Shown one piece after another: positions 45,330 through 54,852 of a DNA stretch of 64,000 nucleotides (the first letter of the stretch is position 1; every line of letters begins with the position of its first letter). This DNA is from Armatimonadota bacterium (GTDB lineage: Bacteria > Armatimonadota > Zipacnadia > Zipacnadales > UBA11051). A program made the translations under genes and the position numbers. Location of the stretch: contig JABLXH010000026.1 of the NCBI GenBank assembly GCA_013178155.1, positions 21,700-85,699 on the forward strand. The letters run 5' to 3'. Under the pieces are notes generated by a model. The model was given only the letters and a program-made list of their open reading frames with translations, was not told the origin of the DNA and searched no databases.

Positions 45330-45518
45330 GTCGGCGGGGGTGCCGGGGCTGAGTGCGAAGGCGGAGCGCCTCCGGAGAAGCCCGGCGAAGGTGTCCTCGA
45401 ACCGAGTGACCATGCTCTCCCCCGTACCGCGCCAAAGCTGCTGGCCCTGTACTGCTTTCCGGATTAGTGGAAGCTCATCGTCACCAAAGCAGGCTATTGC
45501 AGCCTTCCGGAGTGACAT
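45330..45518 (-). pseudogene. N-terminal fragment of a DegT/DnrJ/EryC1/StrS aminotransferase
   Basis: From an ATG at 45518 the frame reads MSLRKAAIACFGDDELPLIR, then QLWRGTGESMVTRFEDTFAG and RRSAFALSPGT. This is the typical first ~60 residues of sugar aminotransferases of the DegT family (S/Q-L-W-R-G-x-G-x-x-V-x-x-F-E). The pyridoxal-phosphate lysine and the rest of the ~380-residue enzyme are absent. Directly after SPGT the frame runs into the ceramidase-like tail, so this is a junction of two gene fragments rather than one gene. Confidence 0.6.
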
Positions 45519-45539
45519 CGACGCGGGTGCCCGGTGCTT

Positions 45540-46022
45540 CAGCCCGGCTGAGCGGCCAGGCCCAGCGCACGGACGTCGTCGTGCAGGAAGCGCAGCGAGC
45601 AGCACCACTCGCCGCTGCCTTGCGCCACCTTGACCAGCAGCGGCTAGCGCCCGGCTCCCAGGGCACCTGGATCGGTCAGTCCTGTCGAAGCCATAGGTGG
45701 GACACGTGCTCACCAGGCGGTGGTTCAGCCACGCCCCGTGGCGGCAGTCGGTGGAGGTGGCGGGAATCGTCTCCCGGTCGTCAGGTGTGACGACCCAGCG
45801 GAAGACGTAGCCGACCAAGAACGACGGCAGTGGGGCGCCACGGCAGTTATTGGGTAGTGTCTGCGCATCGAGCACGAACCTGGCTGCGCCACACGGGTCC
45901 CGCCGGGCTGGCACGGCCTGCCCCGGTAGCCGGTTCCCGCTGCCCTCCTGATCCCGAAACAACCCGTTCCCACGCCGTCCCAGACCCGCCCGCTGCTCCC
46001 CGGTCCTCGCCCGGCCAGACAC
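45540..46022 (-). other. Degenerate coding debris, unidentified
   Basis: Protein-like stretches occur in shifting minus-strand frames: LPSFLVGYVFRWVVTPDDRE and CRHGAWLNHRLVSTCPTYGF around 45700-45830, and VKVAQGSGEWCCSLRFL around 45580-45630. None can be followed for more than ~60 codons without a stop or a shift, and I do not recognise the family. Together with the two fragments to its left it forms a second, smaller gene graveyard. Confidence 0.4.
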
Positions 46023-46088
46023 CCCGCACCGTCGCGAGCCGCAAGGCTGTCACGCCCGGCCGCGAGCCCCCAGTCGGGCCAGTTCAAC

Positions 46089-46412
46089 TCAGGTCCGGTC
46101 AGTTGGCGTGCCTGTGGCGAGTTCCTTCTCCAGCACTGCCAGATGCCGGCGCAGTTCCGCGACACGGCGTTCCATGGTCGCGGCGGCGAAGGCTTCCGTG
46201 TGCGGGCCGCCCTCGCTCAGGTCCCTTTCGGCACGCTCCAGGTCGCGGGCCGCATAGAAGCAGCGCAGGAAAGCTCTGGCCACCTGGGACCTCATCCGCG
46301 GAGGGTCACAGCAAGTCAGCAGGCTACGCACAACCTCGGAAGTCATCACCCCATGGCGTCGGCACGCCTCGCGAATCCGCTCCGGTTGCTCCGGCCAGAC
46401 GATCTTCGGCAC
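46089..46412 (-). CDS. Small charged helical protein next to a radical SAM gene
   Basis: A 107-residue protein starting at a GTG at 46412 with AAGGAG 8 bases upstream, 38 bases after the radical SAM stop. It is highly charged and helical; the C-terminal half (AFAAATMERRVAELRRHLAVLEKELA) looks like a coiled coil. It has four Cys (17, 34, 35, 51). No family is recognised. The good ribosome binding site and position make it the likely third gene of the heparinase - radical SAM unit. It does not look like a classical RiPP precursor, as it lacks a Gly- or Cys-rich core. Confidence 0.6.
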   Translation of the reverse strand: MPKIVWPEQPERIREACRRHGVMTSEVVRSLLTCCDPPRMRSQVARAFLRCFYAARDLERAERDLSEGGPHTEAFAAATMERRVAELRRHLAVLEKELATGTPTDRT

Positions 46413-46450
46413 CGTGCGGCTCCTTCAGCTTGGCGCCCGGTCAGCGACGG

Positions 46451-47407
46451 CTAGCGGCAGCGCCCGGTGACCTGGTATACCTGCGGGGGGCCGAACTCCT
46501 CGGGCATGTGCTGGACAAGCTGGCGGCGCAAGTCGAAACACAGGTGGCACCTGGAGGCATAGCTCGGCCCCGGTGTGATGGCGTACCGCTCCGCCAACGG
46601 CAGTAGCGCCGCTGGCCCTTGCGCCGCGATGTCTCGCAGCAGTGGCGTCTGCTGAACGTGCCGGGTGTGACACAGATCCGCGATGCGACCGCTCCGCGTG
46701 TTGCCCAGGTTGACTCCGGGGCACCAGTCGGGCCGCACGAAGCCAAAGGGGTCCACCTGGATTTCGTGCAGCTTGTCCACTTCCCAGTCCGCGCGACAGT
46801 CCTGCGTGAGCAGCTGGTCCAGGGGCACCAGCGCGGCCCGTGGCGCCAGGTCCACGGCCGCACGTCCAACGAAGTGGACGCCATGGCCAGGGTCACATTG
46901 CAGCAACTCCGGGCCTTGCGCCAGCCGCTCCGCCTCCCGGACGTACTCCCAGCTCAGCCGCTCCGGAATGACGTTGTCCCGACCGAATAGCTCCCAGGCG
47001 ATGCTGATACCCCGGTAGACGCGCTCGGCGGGCACGAACTCCTGGTGGTAGCGGTCGACGCTGAAGTACATACCGCGCACTCCAGCGTCTTGCAGCTTGG
47101 CGAGCCGTTCCCGTGTCAGCGCGTCCGACACGCACCACGAGCCGTTTGACTCGATGAAGGCCACAGGCACGCCCACCGCCGCCAGGGCCCTGACCACACT
47201 GAGGACGTGCTCGAAGTACAGCAGGGCCTCGCCCCCGGCGATGAGCACCGCGCGGCCGAGAGCCGCAAAGTCCAGACCATACTCCACCGCCGCCCCCACA
47301 CTCACCAGGGCGTCGTCCTGGTCCGGCGCGGCCATCACCAGGCAGTGGCGACAGGCCGCGCTGCAGCGGTAGGTCATCATGATCTGGCCGTTGTAGCTGG
47401 GGATCAC
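46451..47407 (-). CDS. Radical SAM enzyme with Cys-rich C-terminus
   Basis: A 318-residue protein. CSAACRHC at residues 15-22 is the CxxxCxxC motif that holds the 4Fe-4S cluster and S-adenosylmethionine. LIAGGEALLYFEHVL is the glycine-rich GGE motif, and the following strands fit the partial TIM barrel. Further cysteines (DWCPG near 230, LCHTRH, SRCHLCFDLR near 288) suggest a SPASM-like auxiliary cluster region, though not a canonical one. The GTG start overlaps the heparinase TGA by 4 bases (GTGA), which indicates translational coupling. The substrate is unknown; SPASM-type enzymes modify peptides or proteins, sulfatase maturases being one example. No sulfatase gene is in the window. Confidence 0.8.
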   Translation of the reverse strand: MIPSYNGQIMMTYRCSAACRHCLVMAAPDQDDALVSVGAAVEYGLDFAALGRAVLIAGGEALLYFEHVLSVVRALAAVGVPVAFIESNGSWCVSDALTRERLAKLQDAGVRGMYFSVDRYHQEFVPAERVYRGISIAWELFGRDNVIPERLSWEYVREAERLAQGPELLQCDPGHGVHFVGRAAVDLAPRAALVPLDQLLTQDCRADWEVDKLHEIQVDPFGFVRPDWCPGVNLGNTRSGRIADLCHTRHVQQTPLLRDIAAQGPAALLPLAERYAITPGPSYASRCHLCFDLRRQLVQHMPEEFGPPQVYQVTGRCR

Positions 47408-49293
47408 TGGGCGGTGTCCTCACCCTCGGCAGGACCAGAGCCCGGCCAGGCCGCCAGGGGCTCCACGGTGACCTGTGGCTCCGGCTGGCCAGTCACTGGC
47501 ACGAAGAGCAGGGCCAGACGCTGGTCGCCCGTGACGTCTCCCAGCGTCAGGAGCAGCCTCTGGAAGCCGCGGTTCTCTGCTTCGGGCGGCCTTCGTTCGG
47601 CGGATCCGACCGTGAAGCTGGCCCCGGTGGGCTCCAGGATGCGCACACGCAACTGCTTGCCGCCCTGCGTCAGCAGCGCAGAACCTTCGGCCTCGAGAGT
47701 GATCTCCGCGGCGGTGGTCATGCCCCACGTGAGGTCATGGGTACCGGTGAGCGTGAACTCGTCCTGGATGAGGATTGCGCCTCCTGCGCGCATGAGCCGC
47801 ACCCCGCGCGCGGCCCGCGCCACTTCGGCATAGGCCCCGGTAAGGTCCACGATCACCGCGCCGGTGTCAGGGCTGGTGTGCCAGCGCGTCACCCGCGACG
47901 AGCCCCGTACCTCCTGGTCTCGCCCGTCAAGGGTGCAGACGTTGTGGCTCTGTGAGTTCAGGCGGTAGTAGCTCCAGCGCTGGCCGCCCTCGCCGCTGTT
48001 CCAGTATCCCGGCAGGTTGTAGTTGTCAGCACCCAGGTCCACGGCCCAGCGGAGACCAAGGGCGTCCAGCTCGAAGTTGCCCAGGTCCAGATGCCCGTGC
48101 GGAACCTGGTTGTAACCCGCCTTGACGCCAACCCAGAGCGCCTCCGGGTCGTCCCAGGCTGAACGCAGCAGCGCCACCTCAACGGGGCCGGCGAAGTAGC
48201 GGTCCAGGTCGCGCGGCCACACCTGGCCCGAGGGCGGCTGGTACCAGACAACATGGAAGGCACCGGCCTTCTGGTCCCGCAGCACCTCGTGCTCCGCGTC
48301 AGCCAGGTCGGGATGGCCGAACTTGCCGGCCAGGTAGAGCAGACACGCCTGGGGGTGACATCGTGACATCATCCCTGCGTCAGCGTACGACAGATAGCGG
48401 CCCGTCGGTCCCGCGCCATAGACCGGGAAGTAGCCGGATTCGGAGAGACCCGGGTAGTCCGAGGCACCCAGGTCACGGCCCAGCGCGGTGTCCAGCGCCG
48501 AGAGGCCGTAGCTGACGTAGCTGGTGGCGTAGTTCCAATAGCCGGGGCCCTCCATCCAGGCTCCGTGGGGCGCGTAGTGCCGCATGGCGATGGGCAAGGA
48601 AGCGATCGCTCCGCCGATGACTTCGCGGGCGACGGCTGCATCCGTGTCGGCGACCGCCAGCGCCCCGATGGTCAGGCCGAAGTTGCAGACCTGGTTCCAG
48701 TTGTTCTCCATGCCCGGGAAGCCCGGCTTCTCGCCCCGATAGCGCTCCAGTCCCGGCTCCAGCCCCAAGCGCAGGATACCCTCGCGCAGGACCGCCCGCG
48801 TCGGCTCATCCAGCGCCGCGTACAGCCAGTCATACCCGAGGGCGACCGCCGTGGTCATCTCGGCCGTGTCGAGAAAGTGCGCCGGGTTCCAGTCCTCGAA
48901 GGCGCACACAGCCCGCAGATCACGCAGGGCAGCCTCGAGGTAGCGACTTTCGCCCGTCCAGCGGTAGGCGAGGGCCTGTGTGCTCACGCGCCGCAGGCAC
49001 TCCCGGCTGACACTGAGCAGCCGGATACCGTCGGGCAGCTCGTGTCGCAGCACCGGGGCGTCCAGCGACCGGTCCGCCTCACCGAGAACATCCCGGACAT
49101 AGCGTTGCAGCAAGGCGTCATCGCGCTCCTGCGCCTTCAGCGTCGCCAGACGCTGGTCGGTCAGCATGAGCCGCGGATGCCCCGGCCGCAAGCCCGCCAG
49201 CACGTCTCGTTCCGCCTCGGCTTCAGCGGCCAGGCCTGCCAGCGCCGGCAGCAGCAGCAACACAGCAACCGCCACCAGTTGCTCGGATGTCAT
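47404..49293 (-). CDS. Secreted heparinase II/III-like polysaccharide lyase
   Basis: A 629-residue protein; the ATG at 49293 has AAGGAGG 10 bases upstream and starts a signal peptide (VAVAVLLLLPALAGLAAEA). An in-frame extension to 49431 overlaps the divergent promoter region and is rejected. The N-terminal half is an alpha/alpha-toroid (ALAYRWTGESRYLEAAL, TAVALGYDWLYAAL, NNWNQVCNFGL, GAWMEGPGYWNYATSY). The C-terminal half is the heparinase II beta-sandwich with GYNQVPHGHLDLGNFELDAL, whose His residues are near the active site in the family. Such enzymes cleave uronic-acid-containing polysaccharides (heparin, alginate and others) by beta-elimination. It leads a three-gene unit with the radical SAM enzyme and the small helical protein. 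Confidence 0.85.
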   Translation of the reverse strand: MTSEQLVAVAVLLLLPALAGLAAEAEAERDVLAGLRPGHPRLMLTDQRLATLKAQERDDALLQRYVRDVLGEADRSLDAPVLRHELPDGIRLLSVSRECLRRVSTQALAYRWTGESRYLEAALRDLRAVCAFEDWNPAHFLDTAEMTTAVALGYDWLYAALDEPTRAVLREGILRLGLEPGLERYRGEKPGFPGMENNWNQVCNFGLTIGALAVADTDAAVAREVIGGAIASLPIAMRHYAPHGAWMEGPGYWNYATSYVSYGLSALDTALGRDLGASDYPGLSESGYFPVYGAGPTGRYLSYADAGMMSRCHPQACLLYLAGKFGHPDLADAEHEVLRDQKAGAFHVVWYQPPSGQVWPRDLDRYFAGPVEVALLRSAWDDPEALWVGVKAGYNQVPHGHLDLGNFELDALGLRWAVDLGADNYNLPGYWNSGEGGQRWSYYRLNSQSHNVCTLDGRDQEVRGSSRVTRWHTSPDTGAVIVDLTGAYAEVARAARGVRLMRAGGAILIQDEFTLTGTHDLTWGMTTAAEITLEAEGSALLTQGGKQLRVRILEPTGASFTVGSAERRPPEAENRGFQRLLLTLGDVTGDQRLALLFVPVTGQPEPQVTVEPLAAWPGSGPAEGEDTAQ

Positions 49294-49528
49294 CGGCCAC
49301 CAGCCTCCTTGCGTCCCCGACTGTCCCGGTGTCCGCGGGAAGGCCGTCCCTTCGTCCCCGGCGGTCGCTTCCCCTCCCGGATTGCGCCAGCCGAGAAGCT
49401 CCTGCGGTCGGCGGCGCCCCCCTCGCAGCAACAGTCCTCGCCATCTTCCTCATAGAGCAGGGAGCGCTCGTCTTGACCACGGACAGCCTTCGGCCCTAAG
49501 CTGTCGGGCGAGGGAGGATGAACTGCCC

Positions 49529-51847
49529 ATGGGACCGCCCGAACTACGCTTTGCCATCGCTGTGTGCCTAGTGCTGGTGTTACCAGCAGGCGTCAGCGCG
49601 CAGATGAGGATACTGGTCACTGAACGGCAGTCGGTATCGCCCGAGACGATCGTCCTGCCGCTCGACGTGCCCCCGTTCTCCGTCGAACACCAGGTCCGGC
49701 TCAGCCTGGAGGCCCGGATAGATGCGCCCGAGCTCGTGGGCTCCAACCCGTGGATCACCGTCACCGTCAACGGCAACGCACTCGGACGCGAGGATCTGCT
49801 GAACAAGACCGACAGCTTTACCCTGCGCAATGGCGTGGACCTGACCTGGTTCCTCAGCGGTCGCTGGCGCATCCTGTACTCCCCCGACTTTGAGGCAGCG
49901 GTCACCGATCCGAACACGCCCTACGGCGTCCCCAGGGAAGATGAGCCATACCGGTTCGTCTGGGACATCACGCGCCACGTCAAGCCCGGGGCCAACGAGC
50001 TGACCATAGAGCATCACAAACTGCTGCAGGACCCCGACACGCTGGTGCTGCGCAACATTACGGTGGAGGTAGGAAGGCCCATCGCCGCGCCGCAGACGGA
50101 TGCCGTCGAGCCCGCCCCCACGGGGCCGCTCCCAACCTACGTGGCGCGCACACCGGACCCCGTTTCAATCCGGGCCACGGCACGCGACGCCACCATCGTG
50201 CTCGATGTGGGCGGGCAGCGCATCGAAGTCCACACCAGGGTCAGCCTTCCGGGCGGCCAATGGCGCGAGCCGCAGGCGGCCGGCGATACCACCTGGTCCG
50301 CCGGGCCCTGCCGGGTGTCGCGCCAGGTCACCGTGCAGCCCGACCACGTTCAGGTTGCCGACACCCTCACCAACACCACCGACCAGCTCATCGGCGTGAT
50401 GCTCGAGCACTACGCCACGGCGCCCGAGACGCCCACGGCCGTCTACCTGGCCGGCCGGAAGTCCTTCGGTGAGGCAGCCAATGCCTGGGAGCCGGCGCAC
50501 CCCAGCGTGTTTGCCCAGTGCGGCCAGCTTGGCCTGGGGCTGGTCGCGGAGGACGATGTCTTCCGCGTGCATGTGCGCAGCGTCTACGCCGGAAAGACCT
50601 TCGGCCTGGCTGAGGACCGCCTGGGGCTGGCTCCCCACGGCGGGGTGACTTTGGAGTGGTCCATATACCCGCAGCCCGGCGGGGACTACTGGAGCTTCGT
50701 CAACGCGGTGCGGCGCAACTGGGGGGTCAACTTCACCATCCCGGGGGCCTTCATCTTCGCGCACAAGTGGCCGGTCGGTCTTACGGGCGAGCAGTACGCC
50801 GCTTGGATGCACGAGCGCGGTCTGCGATACATCTGCGGCGGCATCGCCCAGTACCCGGACGGCATGTACGCCCATGGCACGGGCATCTTGTTCGCCCCCG
50901 AGTTCGTGGCCCGCGAGCGCCACTGGTCACGGGCGATGGCTGCAGCGGACCCCGATCTGGTGCCCATCGCATACTTCCACGCCCAGTGCTGCACCGAGCC
51001 CGACTGCCGGACCAAGTACGCGGACTCGCGGCTTCTGGACGCCGAAGGGCGGCAGATCGACTATCCCCACAGTCAGACGGTGCCCTTGTTCGTCCCGACC
51101 GAGAGCAACAGCTACGGGCAAGCCCTCTGGAAATACTTGCAGTGCCTGACAGACGACATCGGCGCCAAGGGCATCTACTGGGACGAGATGAGCTACAGCG
51201 TGGCCCGCTATGCCTACGGACTGCCGTGGGATGGGTACACGGTCAGCATCAACCGGGAGACACACCAGGTCGAGGGGCAATTGACCAGTGTGCCCCTGGC
51301 GATGCAGCCGCTGGCGCTCAAGATTGTGGACACGATTCAGAGCAAGGGTCTTTTCTTCATGGCCAATACCCAGGCCCACACCCGCACCATGATGCGCAAG
51401 CGGCTGGTGCGCTTTGTTGAGACCGGCACGTACTCGGCGCTGGCGGACACGCACCTGGGATGTCCGTTGGGGTTGGGCAACCACTCCGACGAGGCGACCC
51501 ACGCCGAGAGCGCCGAGCATGTTCGCGAACTGCTCAAGCGTGGCGCCGTGTACTATGGACACTACTACTCCCGCGACCCTGCGCCCTGGAACTTCACCTC
51601 GGTCATGTTCCCCATCACTCCCGAGCAGATCGGCCCAGGGTATGTCCTGGGTCGCGAACGGATCCATACCGCCGTATCGGGCCGCTTTGGCTTTCCCGAT
51701 GGCGCAGCCGCCGAGGTGCATGTGGTGGATGCCGAGGGCCAACGGGTCTCATCGGGCATGGTCACCGACGTGGGCGATGGCCTCCGGCACCTCTACGAGA
51801 TCCGGATGCCCAGCGACCACTTCGCCATACTGGTGCGCCAGGAGTAG
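49529..51847 (+). CDS. Large secreted putative glycosidase of unknown family
   Basis: A 772-residue protein; the ATG at 49529 has GGGAGG 13 bases upstream and begins a signal peptide (ELRFAIAVCLVLVLPAGVSAQ). Residues ~20-210 form a beta domain (VTVNGNALGREDLLNKTDSF), and a further beta region runs to ~400. From ~410 a barrel-like domain follows with FIFAHKWPVGLTGEQYAAWM, YFHAQCCTEPDC and GIYWDEMSYSVARYAYG. The Asp-Glu pair in the last motif is a good candidate for catalytic acids. The C-terminal ~80 residues are a beta-sandwich. I cannot name a GH family. It is divergent from the heparinase gene, and the 235 bases between them must hold both promoters. Confidence 0.7.
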   Translation: MGPPELRFAIAVCLVLVLPAGVSAQMRILVTERQSVSPETIVLPLDVPPFSVEHQVRLSLEARIDAPELVGSNPWITVTVNGNALGREDLLNKTDSFTLRNGVDLTWFLSGRWRILYSPDFEAAVTDPNTPYGVPREDEPYRFVWDITRHVKPGANELTIEHHKLLQDPDTLVLRNITVEVGRPIAAPQTDAVEPAPTGPLPTYVARTPDPVSIRATARDATIVLDVGGQRIEVHTRVSLPGGQWREPQAAGDTTWSAGPCRVSRQVTVQPDHVQVADTLTNTTDQLIGVMLEHYATAPETPTAVYLAGRKSFGEAANAWEPAHPSVFAQCGQLGLGLVAEDDVFRVHVRSVYAGKTFGLAEDRLGLAPHGGVTLEWSIYPQPGGDYWSFVNAVRRNWGVNFTIPGAFIFAHKWPVGLTGEQYAAWMHERGLRYICGGIAQYPDGMYAHGTGILFAPEFVARERHWSRAMAAADPDLVPIAYFHAQCCTEPDCRTKYADSRLLDAEGRQIDYPHSQTVPLFVPTESNSYGQALWKYLQCLTDDIGAKGIYWDEMSYSVARYAYGLPWDGYTVSINRETHQVEGQLTSVPLAMQPLALKIVDTIQSKGLFFMANTQAHTRTMMRKRLVRFVETGTYSALADTHLGCPLGLGNHSDEATHAESAEHVRELLKRGAVYYGHYYSRDPAPWNFTSVMFPITPEQIGPGYVLGRERIHTAVSGRFGFPDGAAAEVHVVDAEGQRVSSGMVTDVGDGLRHLYEIRMPSDHFAILVRQE

Positions 51848-51888
51848 GGCGCACACGGACGAACGGCCCTCAGTGCGGGCTTCACGTG

Positions 51889-53298
51889 TCAGGGGCGTCT
51901 GGTCAGGTGTAGCACCGCGTCGCCGGCAAAGGGTGGCGTCAGAGTGGCCGTGCCGCCGCCGGCGACATCAGTAGAGCTACGCAGTTGGCCGGTCTGCGGG
52001 TCGTACCAGCGCACCGCCAAGGCGGCATCCCCAACGGCAACCAGATCCACGGCGATGGTCTGCGCCGTCGGCGCGTACACCAGGTATTCCCGGCCTGGGC
52101 GCGCCAGGCAGGTGCCCGTGCTCGCCAACTCCTCATGGGGTGCCATCTCCCAGAAGTGAACATCGGCACGGGCAAGGAAGCGCGCGCAGTGCCCGGCCAG
52201 GTCATAGGCCTGATCCCGCACGCCGGCCTTCGCCGCGATGGCCGCCTTTGGGTTCCACCCAAAACTCGTATCGTTTTGGTTCACCCACCCGGCTCCGGCC
52301 AATGCTGTCTCCCACATGCTGCGCCGGACGTCAGCCAGGGATGGCGTCTCGCCGTCGAACTCGGGCACCGGTTCGCTGTATAGATAGGGGCGTGGGGGCA
52401 ATGTGCGGAAACCGGCCGCGAATCTAGGGGCGTGGCCAGTCCAGCCCAGCGGGTGCAACGATACGAGGTCCACCTTCGCGTCACGATGGGGATCATCGGC
52501 GGTGATGTGGTCGCTGTTGGTCACCAGAGGGTTGGTGCAGCGGGCCCGAAAGAAAGCCAGGAAGTGCTGTTCATGCCGGCGACGCAGCTCCGCATCATAC
52601 CACTCACCCTCGTTGAACATCTCGTACATTACACTGGAGTACGGCGCCAGCTCCGAGATGAGTCGGGCACAGAAGCGCTCCTGGTAGTACTGGTTACGCT
52701 GGCGCCAATCCCAGCCCGTGTCAAGCGCCTCGCCCATCTCGCGGCCATAGCTAGCCAACTCCACGTACTGCTCGCGTGTGGCCAGTGGCCCATTCCCCAG
52801 TTGGCGGTTGAACGGATGCCCCGCGAACGATGTCTTGGTCCAGCCGTCGTGGACGGTGATCAGCACGACGAGGCCCCGCTGCTCCGCCCGGCCTACCAGG
52901 GCCCGCAGCCGGGCGAAGTAGGTGTCGTTGAAGCGTCCCAGGTCCATGTTCCGACGGTCGGGTGACCCTCGCCACGGCCAGCACTCCGGCGCGTCGTAGC
53001 CAAGGCGCGCATCCTGCGTCTGGAAGTCGCGGTTCGTTCCCTTGTACGCCCACAGCATCAGGAGGTTGAGACCTCGCCGCGCCAGTGCGTCAATGTAGGC
53101 GTCCTGGTCGAAGTCGCTGCCACTCTCCATCCAGCCCTGGGTGACGGAATCGCCGACCAGCAGCAGCGGGCGCCCACGCCACACCAGATAGTGCCCGGCC
53201 TGCTCCCCGTGGCGGTAGATGGCAACGCCGCCACCCGCGCCGTACAGCATCGGTGAAAGTGTACAGGAGGCGACACTGACCAGTAACCATGTCCGCAC
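51889..53298 (-). CDS. Secreted apiosidase-like (DUF4038) glycoside hydrolase
   Basis: A 469-residue protein from a GTG at 53298 with a weak ribosome binding site and a short signal peptide (MRTWLLVSVASCTLS). LVWRGRPLLLVGDSVTQGW is the usual first strand of the DUF4038/apiosidase-like barrel. SSVMYEMFNEGEW carries the Asn-Glu acid/base of clan GH-A, and MWETALAGAGWVNQND is the late-barrel pattern of this family. The last ~80 residues (HFWEMAPHEELASTGTCLAR ... VRWYDPQTGQL) are the small C-terminal sandwich annotated as 'putative collagen-binding domain'. Known relatives include GH140 apiosidases acting on rhamnogalacturonan II, but specificity varies. It is convergent with the gene at 49529. 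Confidence 0.8.
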   Translation of the reverse strand: MRTWLLVSVASCTLSPMLYGAGGGVAIYRHGEQAGHYLVWRGRPLLLVGDSVTQGWMESGSDFDQDAYIDALARRGLNLLMLWAYKGTNRDFQTQDARLGYDAPECWPWRGSPDRRNMDLGRFNDTYFARLRALVGRAEQRGLVVLITVHDGWTKTSFAGHPFNRQLGNGPLATREQYVELASYGREMGEALDTGWDWRQRNQYYQERFCARLISELAPYSSVMYEMFNEGEWYDAELRRRHEQHFLAFFRARCTNPLVTNSDHITADDPHRDAKVDLVSLHPLGWTGHAPRFAAGFRTLPPRPYLYSEPVPEFDGETPSLADVRRSMWETALAGAGWVNQNDTSFGWNPKAAIAAKAGVRDQAYDLAGHCARFLARADVHFWEMAPHEELASTGTCLARPGREYLVYAPTAQTIAVDLVAVGDAALAVRWYDPQTGQLRSSTDVAGGGTATLTPPFAGDAVLHLTRRP

Positions 53299-53434
53299 AG
53301 CGCAACACCCCGATCACGAACGGGACTGTAGGTCCTCGTCTCCTCGGACCCTGGGCTTCGCCGTCGCTGGCCTGGTGCAACCGCGACTGGACGGCCCCCT
53401 GCCGGCCACTTACAACGCCGTGCTTTTTGATGGC

Positions 53435-54784
53435 CTACACTGGACCCACCACACCGCGGAGCCGGTCCTTCAGTCGCGCCAGGTAGGCTGCCGGAGGCTC
53501 CGGCAACGCCAAGCTTGGCTCATCTCGCGGCACGACCCTATCCAGTATCCCCAGGGCTTCCGCAGCCGTCTGGATTTGAGTCGCCAGCGGCGGCAGCCGG
53601 CACTGCTCCGGCAGGGAAGCCCCCCAGGTGCTGTTGTTCTCGCTGAACCGCAGTACCTGCGCCAAATCCTTCTGTGTCTGTCGTGTAGCCAGATGGCCAG
53701 CCAGCTCATCCAGGACCCGCTCCGGGGTCGCCTGCTCGTCGCGGCAGAAACGGGGCAGGCAGTAGAGGTTCACCAGCTCCACGCACTGGTCCTCGGCGAA
53801 CCCGCCATTGCCGATGATGCCGTTGAGACCGATCTTGCGCGGCTGGTCCACGAACCGCCGGATGTAGCGGGTCTCGGACTGCGGGACCCGGAAGCCCTCG
53901 CGCAGGTCACCGTTGTCCACCTCGTCCAGCGGAAAGTACGGCCAGGCCCAGACCCGCGAGACGCCGCGCCGGCGCAATCGCTGCACATCCCGCGCATCCG
54001 GTGAAAGCTCAATGGGCATTCTCTCCTGTAACAGTGAGTTCAGAGCCAAAGACCGGCAATATTTGTGCATGCTGAGTTCGATGCCACAGCTCGGGCCCAG
54101 AGGTTCTGGTTCCCACAGAACCACGCGTGTGTTGGTGGCCTCGCGGGCCCAGAAGCGGCCGCGGAAGCAGTTCATGTGGAGGTCTTCCCACTGGGTCACC
54201 GCCCACGGGTTGGCGTTGAACTGCGCCCGTGGCGCTTCCCGCCTCACGATTGCGTGGACCTTGCGGGCCATGTCCATCCGGGCTTCCACCGAGGACCCAC
54301 CCCACGCCAACGGCACTCACACAGGATCCCCGGCGAAGAAGCTGGAGCCGTCTACAACGCCCCGCAGCCTTCGGACCGCCCCCGTCAGCATCTCCAGACG
54401 CTCCCCCATCGCCTCGGTATCTGCCGGGTCGAAGAGCCAGTGCCGCAGGCCCAGTTCGGTCTGGCGGCCTGGTTCGCCATGGTACTGGGCCATGTTCGCC
54501 AGCAGCAAGATCCATACGCGCATGCCCGCTGCCCGGTACGGGCGCAGGTCGCGCGATAGCCGGACATAGTAGTCGTCCAGCTCCTCAGGGGACACCGTGT
54601 ACCCCCAGTCGCAGAACTGCACCAGGTCGTACCCGCAGGCCTTGAGGAAGGGGAGCTGAGAGTGGATGGGGACGAAGGTGTAGAACCCGATGGTGGTCAG
54701 CGGCGATAGTGAAGCGGCTGCTCGTGGACCGGGGCAACCGGCCAGCAGGACGACGCCCAGCAGTCGCCCCATCTTGCCTTGCAT
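53435..54784 (-). pseudogene. Lipoprotein putative glycosidase interrupted by one in-frame TGA
   Basis: The start at 54784 has AAGGAGGGG 8 bases upstream and encodes a lipoprotein signal (MQGKMGRLLGVVLLAGC, lipobox LAGC). The first 155 codons read TTIGFYTFVPIHSQLPFLKA and DLVQFCDWGYTVSPEELDDY, a barrel-like opening. A TGA at 54317-54319 follows SSFFAGDPV. Without any frame change the sequence continues with PLAWGGSSVEARMDMARKVH and FNANPWAVTQWEDLHMN for another 293 codons to the normal end at 53435. Both halves look unmutated. It is most simply a recent nonsense mutation, or an assembly error. The family is not recognised; the shape suggests a cell-surface glycoside hydrolase. The downstream half could be translated from the GTG at 54316 but would lack a signal. 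Confidence 0.65.
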
Positions 54785-54852
54785 GGCCCAACCCCTCCTT
54801 TGCCCCAGCCCCGGCACGATCCTCGCTAGCCCGGGATGGCGATGGACCTGTC

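Noticed and set aside
45261..46022. A single 253-residue gene on the minus strand
   Set aside because: The frame joins unidentified Arg/Pro-rich sequence, an aminotransferase fragment and a ceramidase-like fragment; it is a mosaic of remnants.
54317..54319. Selenocysteine codon in the interrupted lipoprotein gene
   Set aside because: The product looks like a glycosidase without redox motif, and I see no convincing stem-loop directly after the TGA; a nonsense mutation is simpler.
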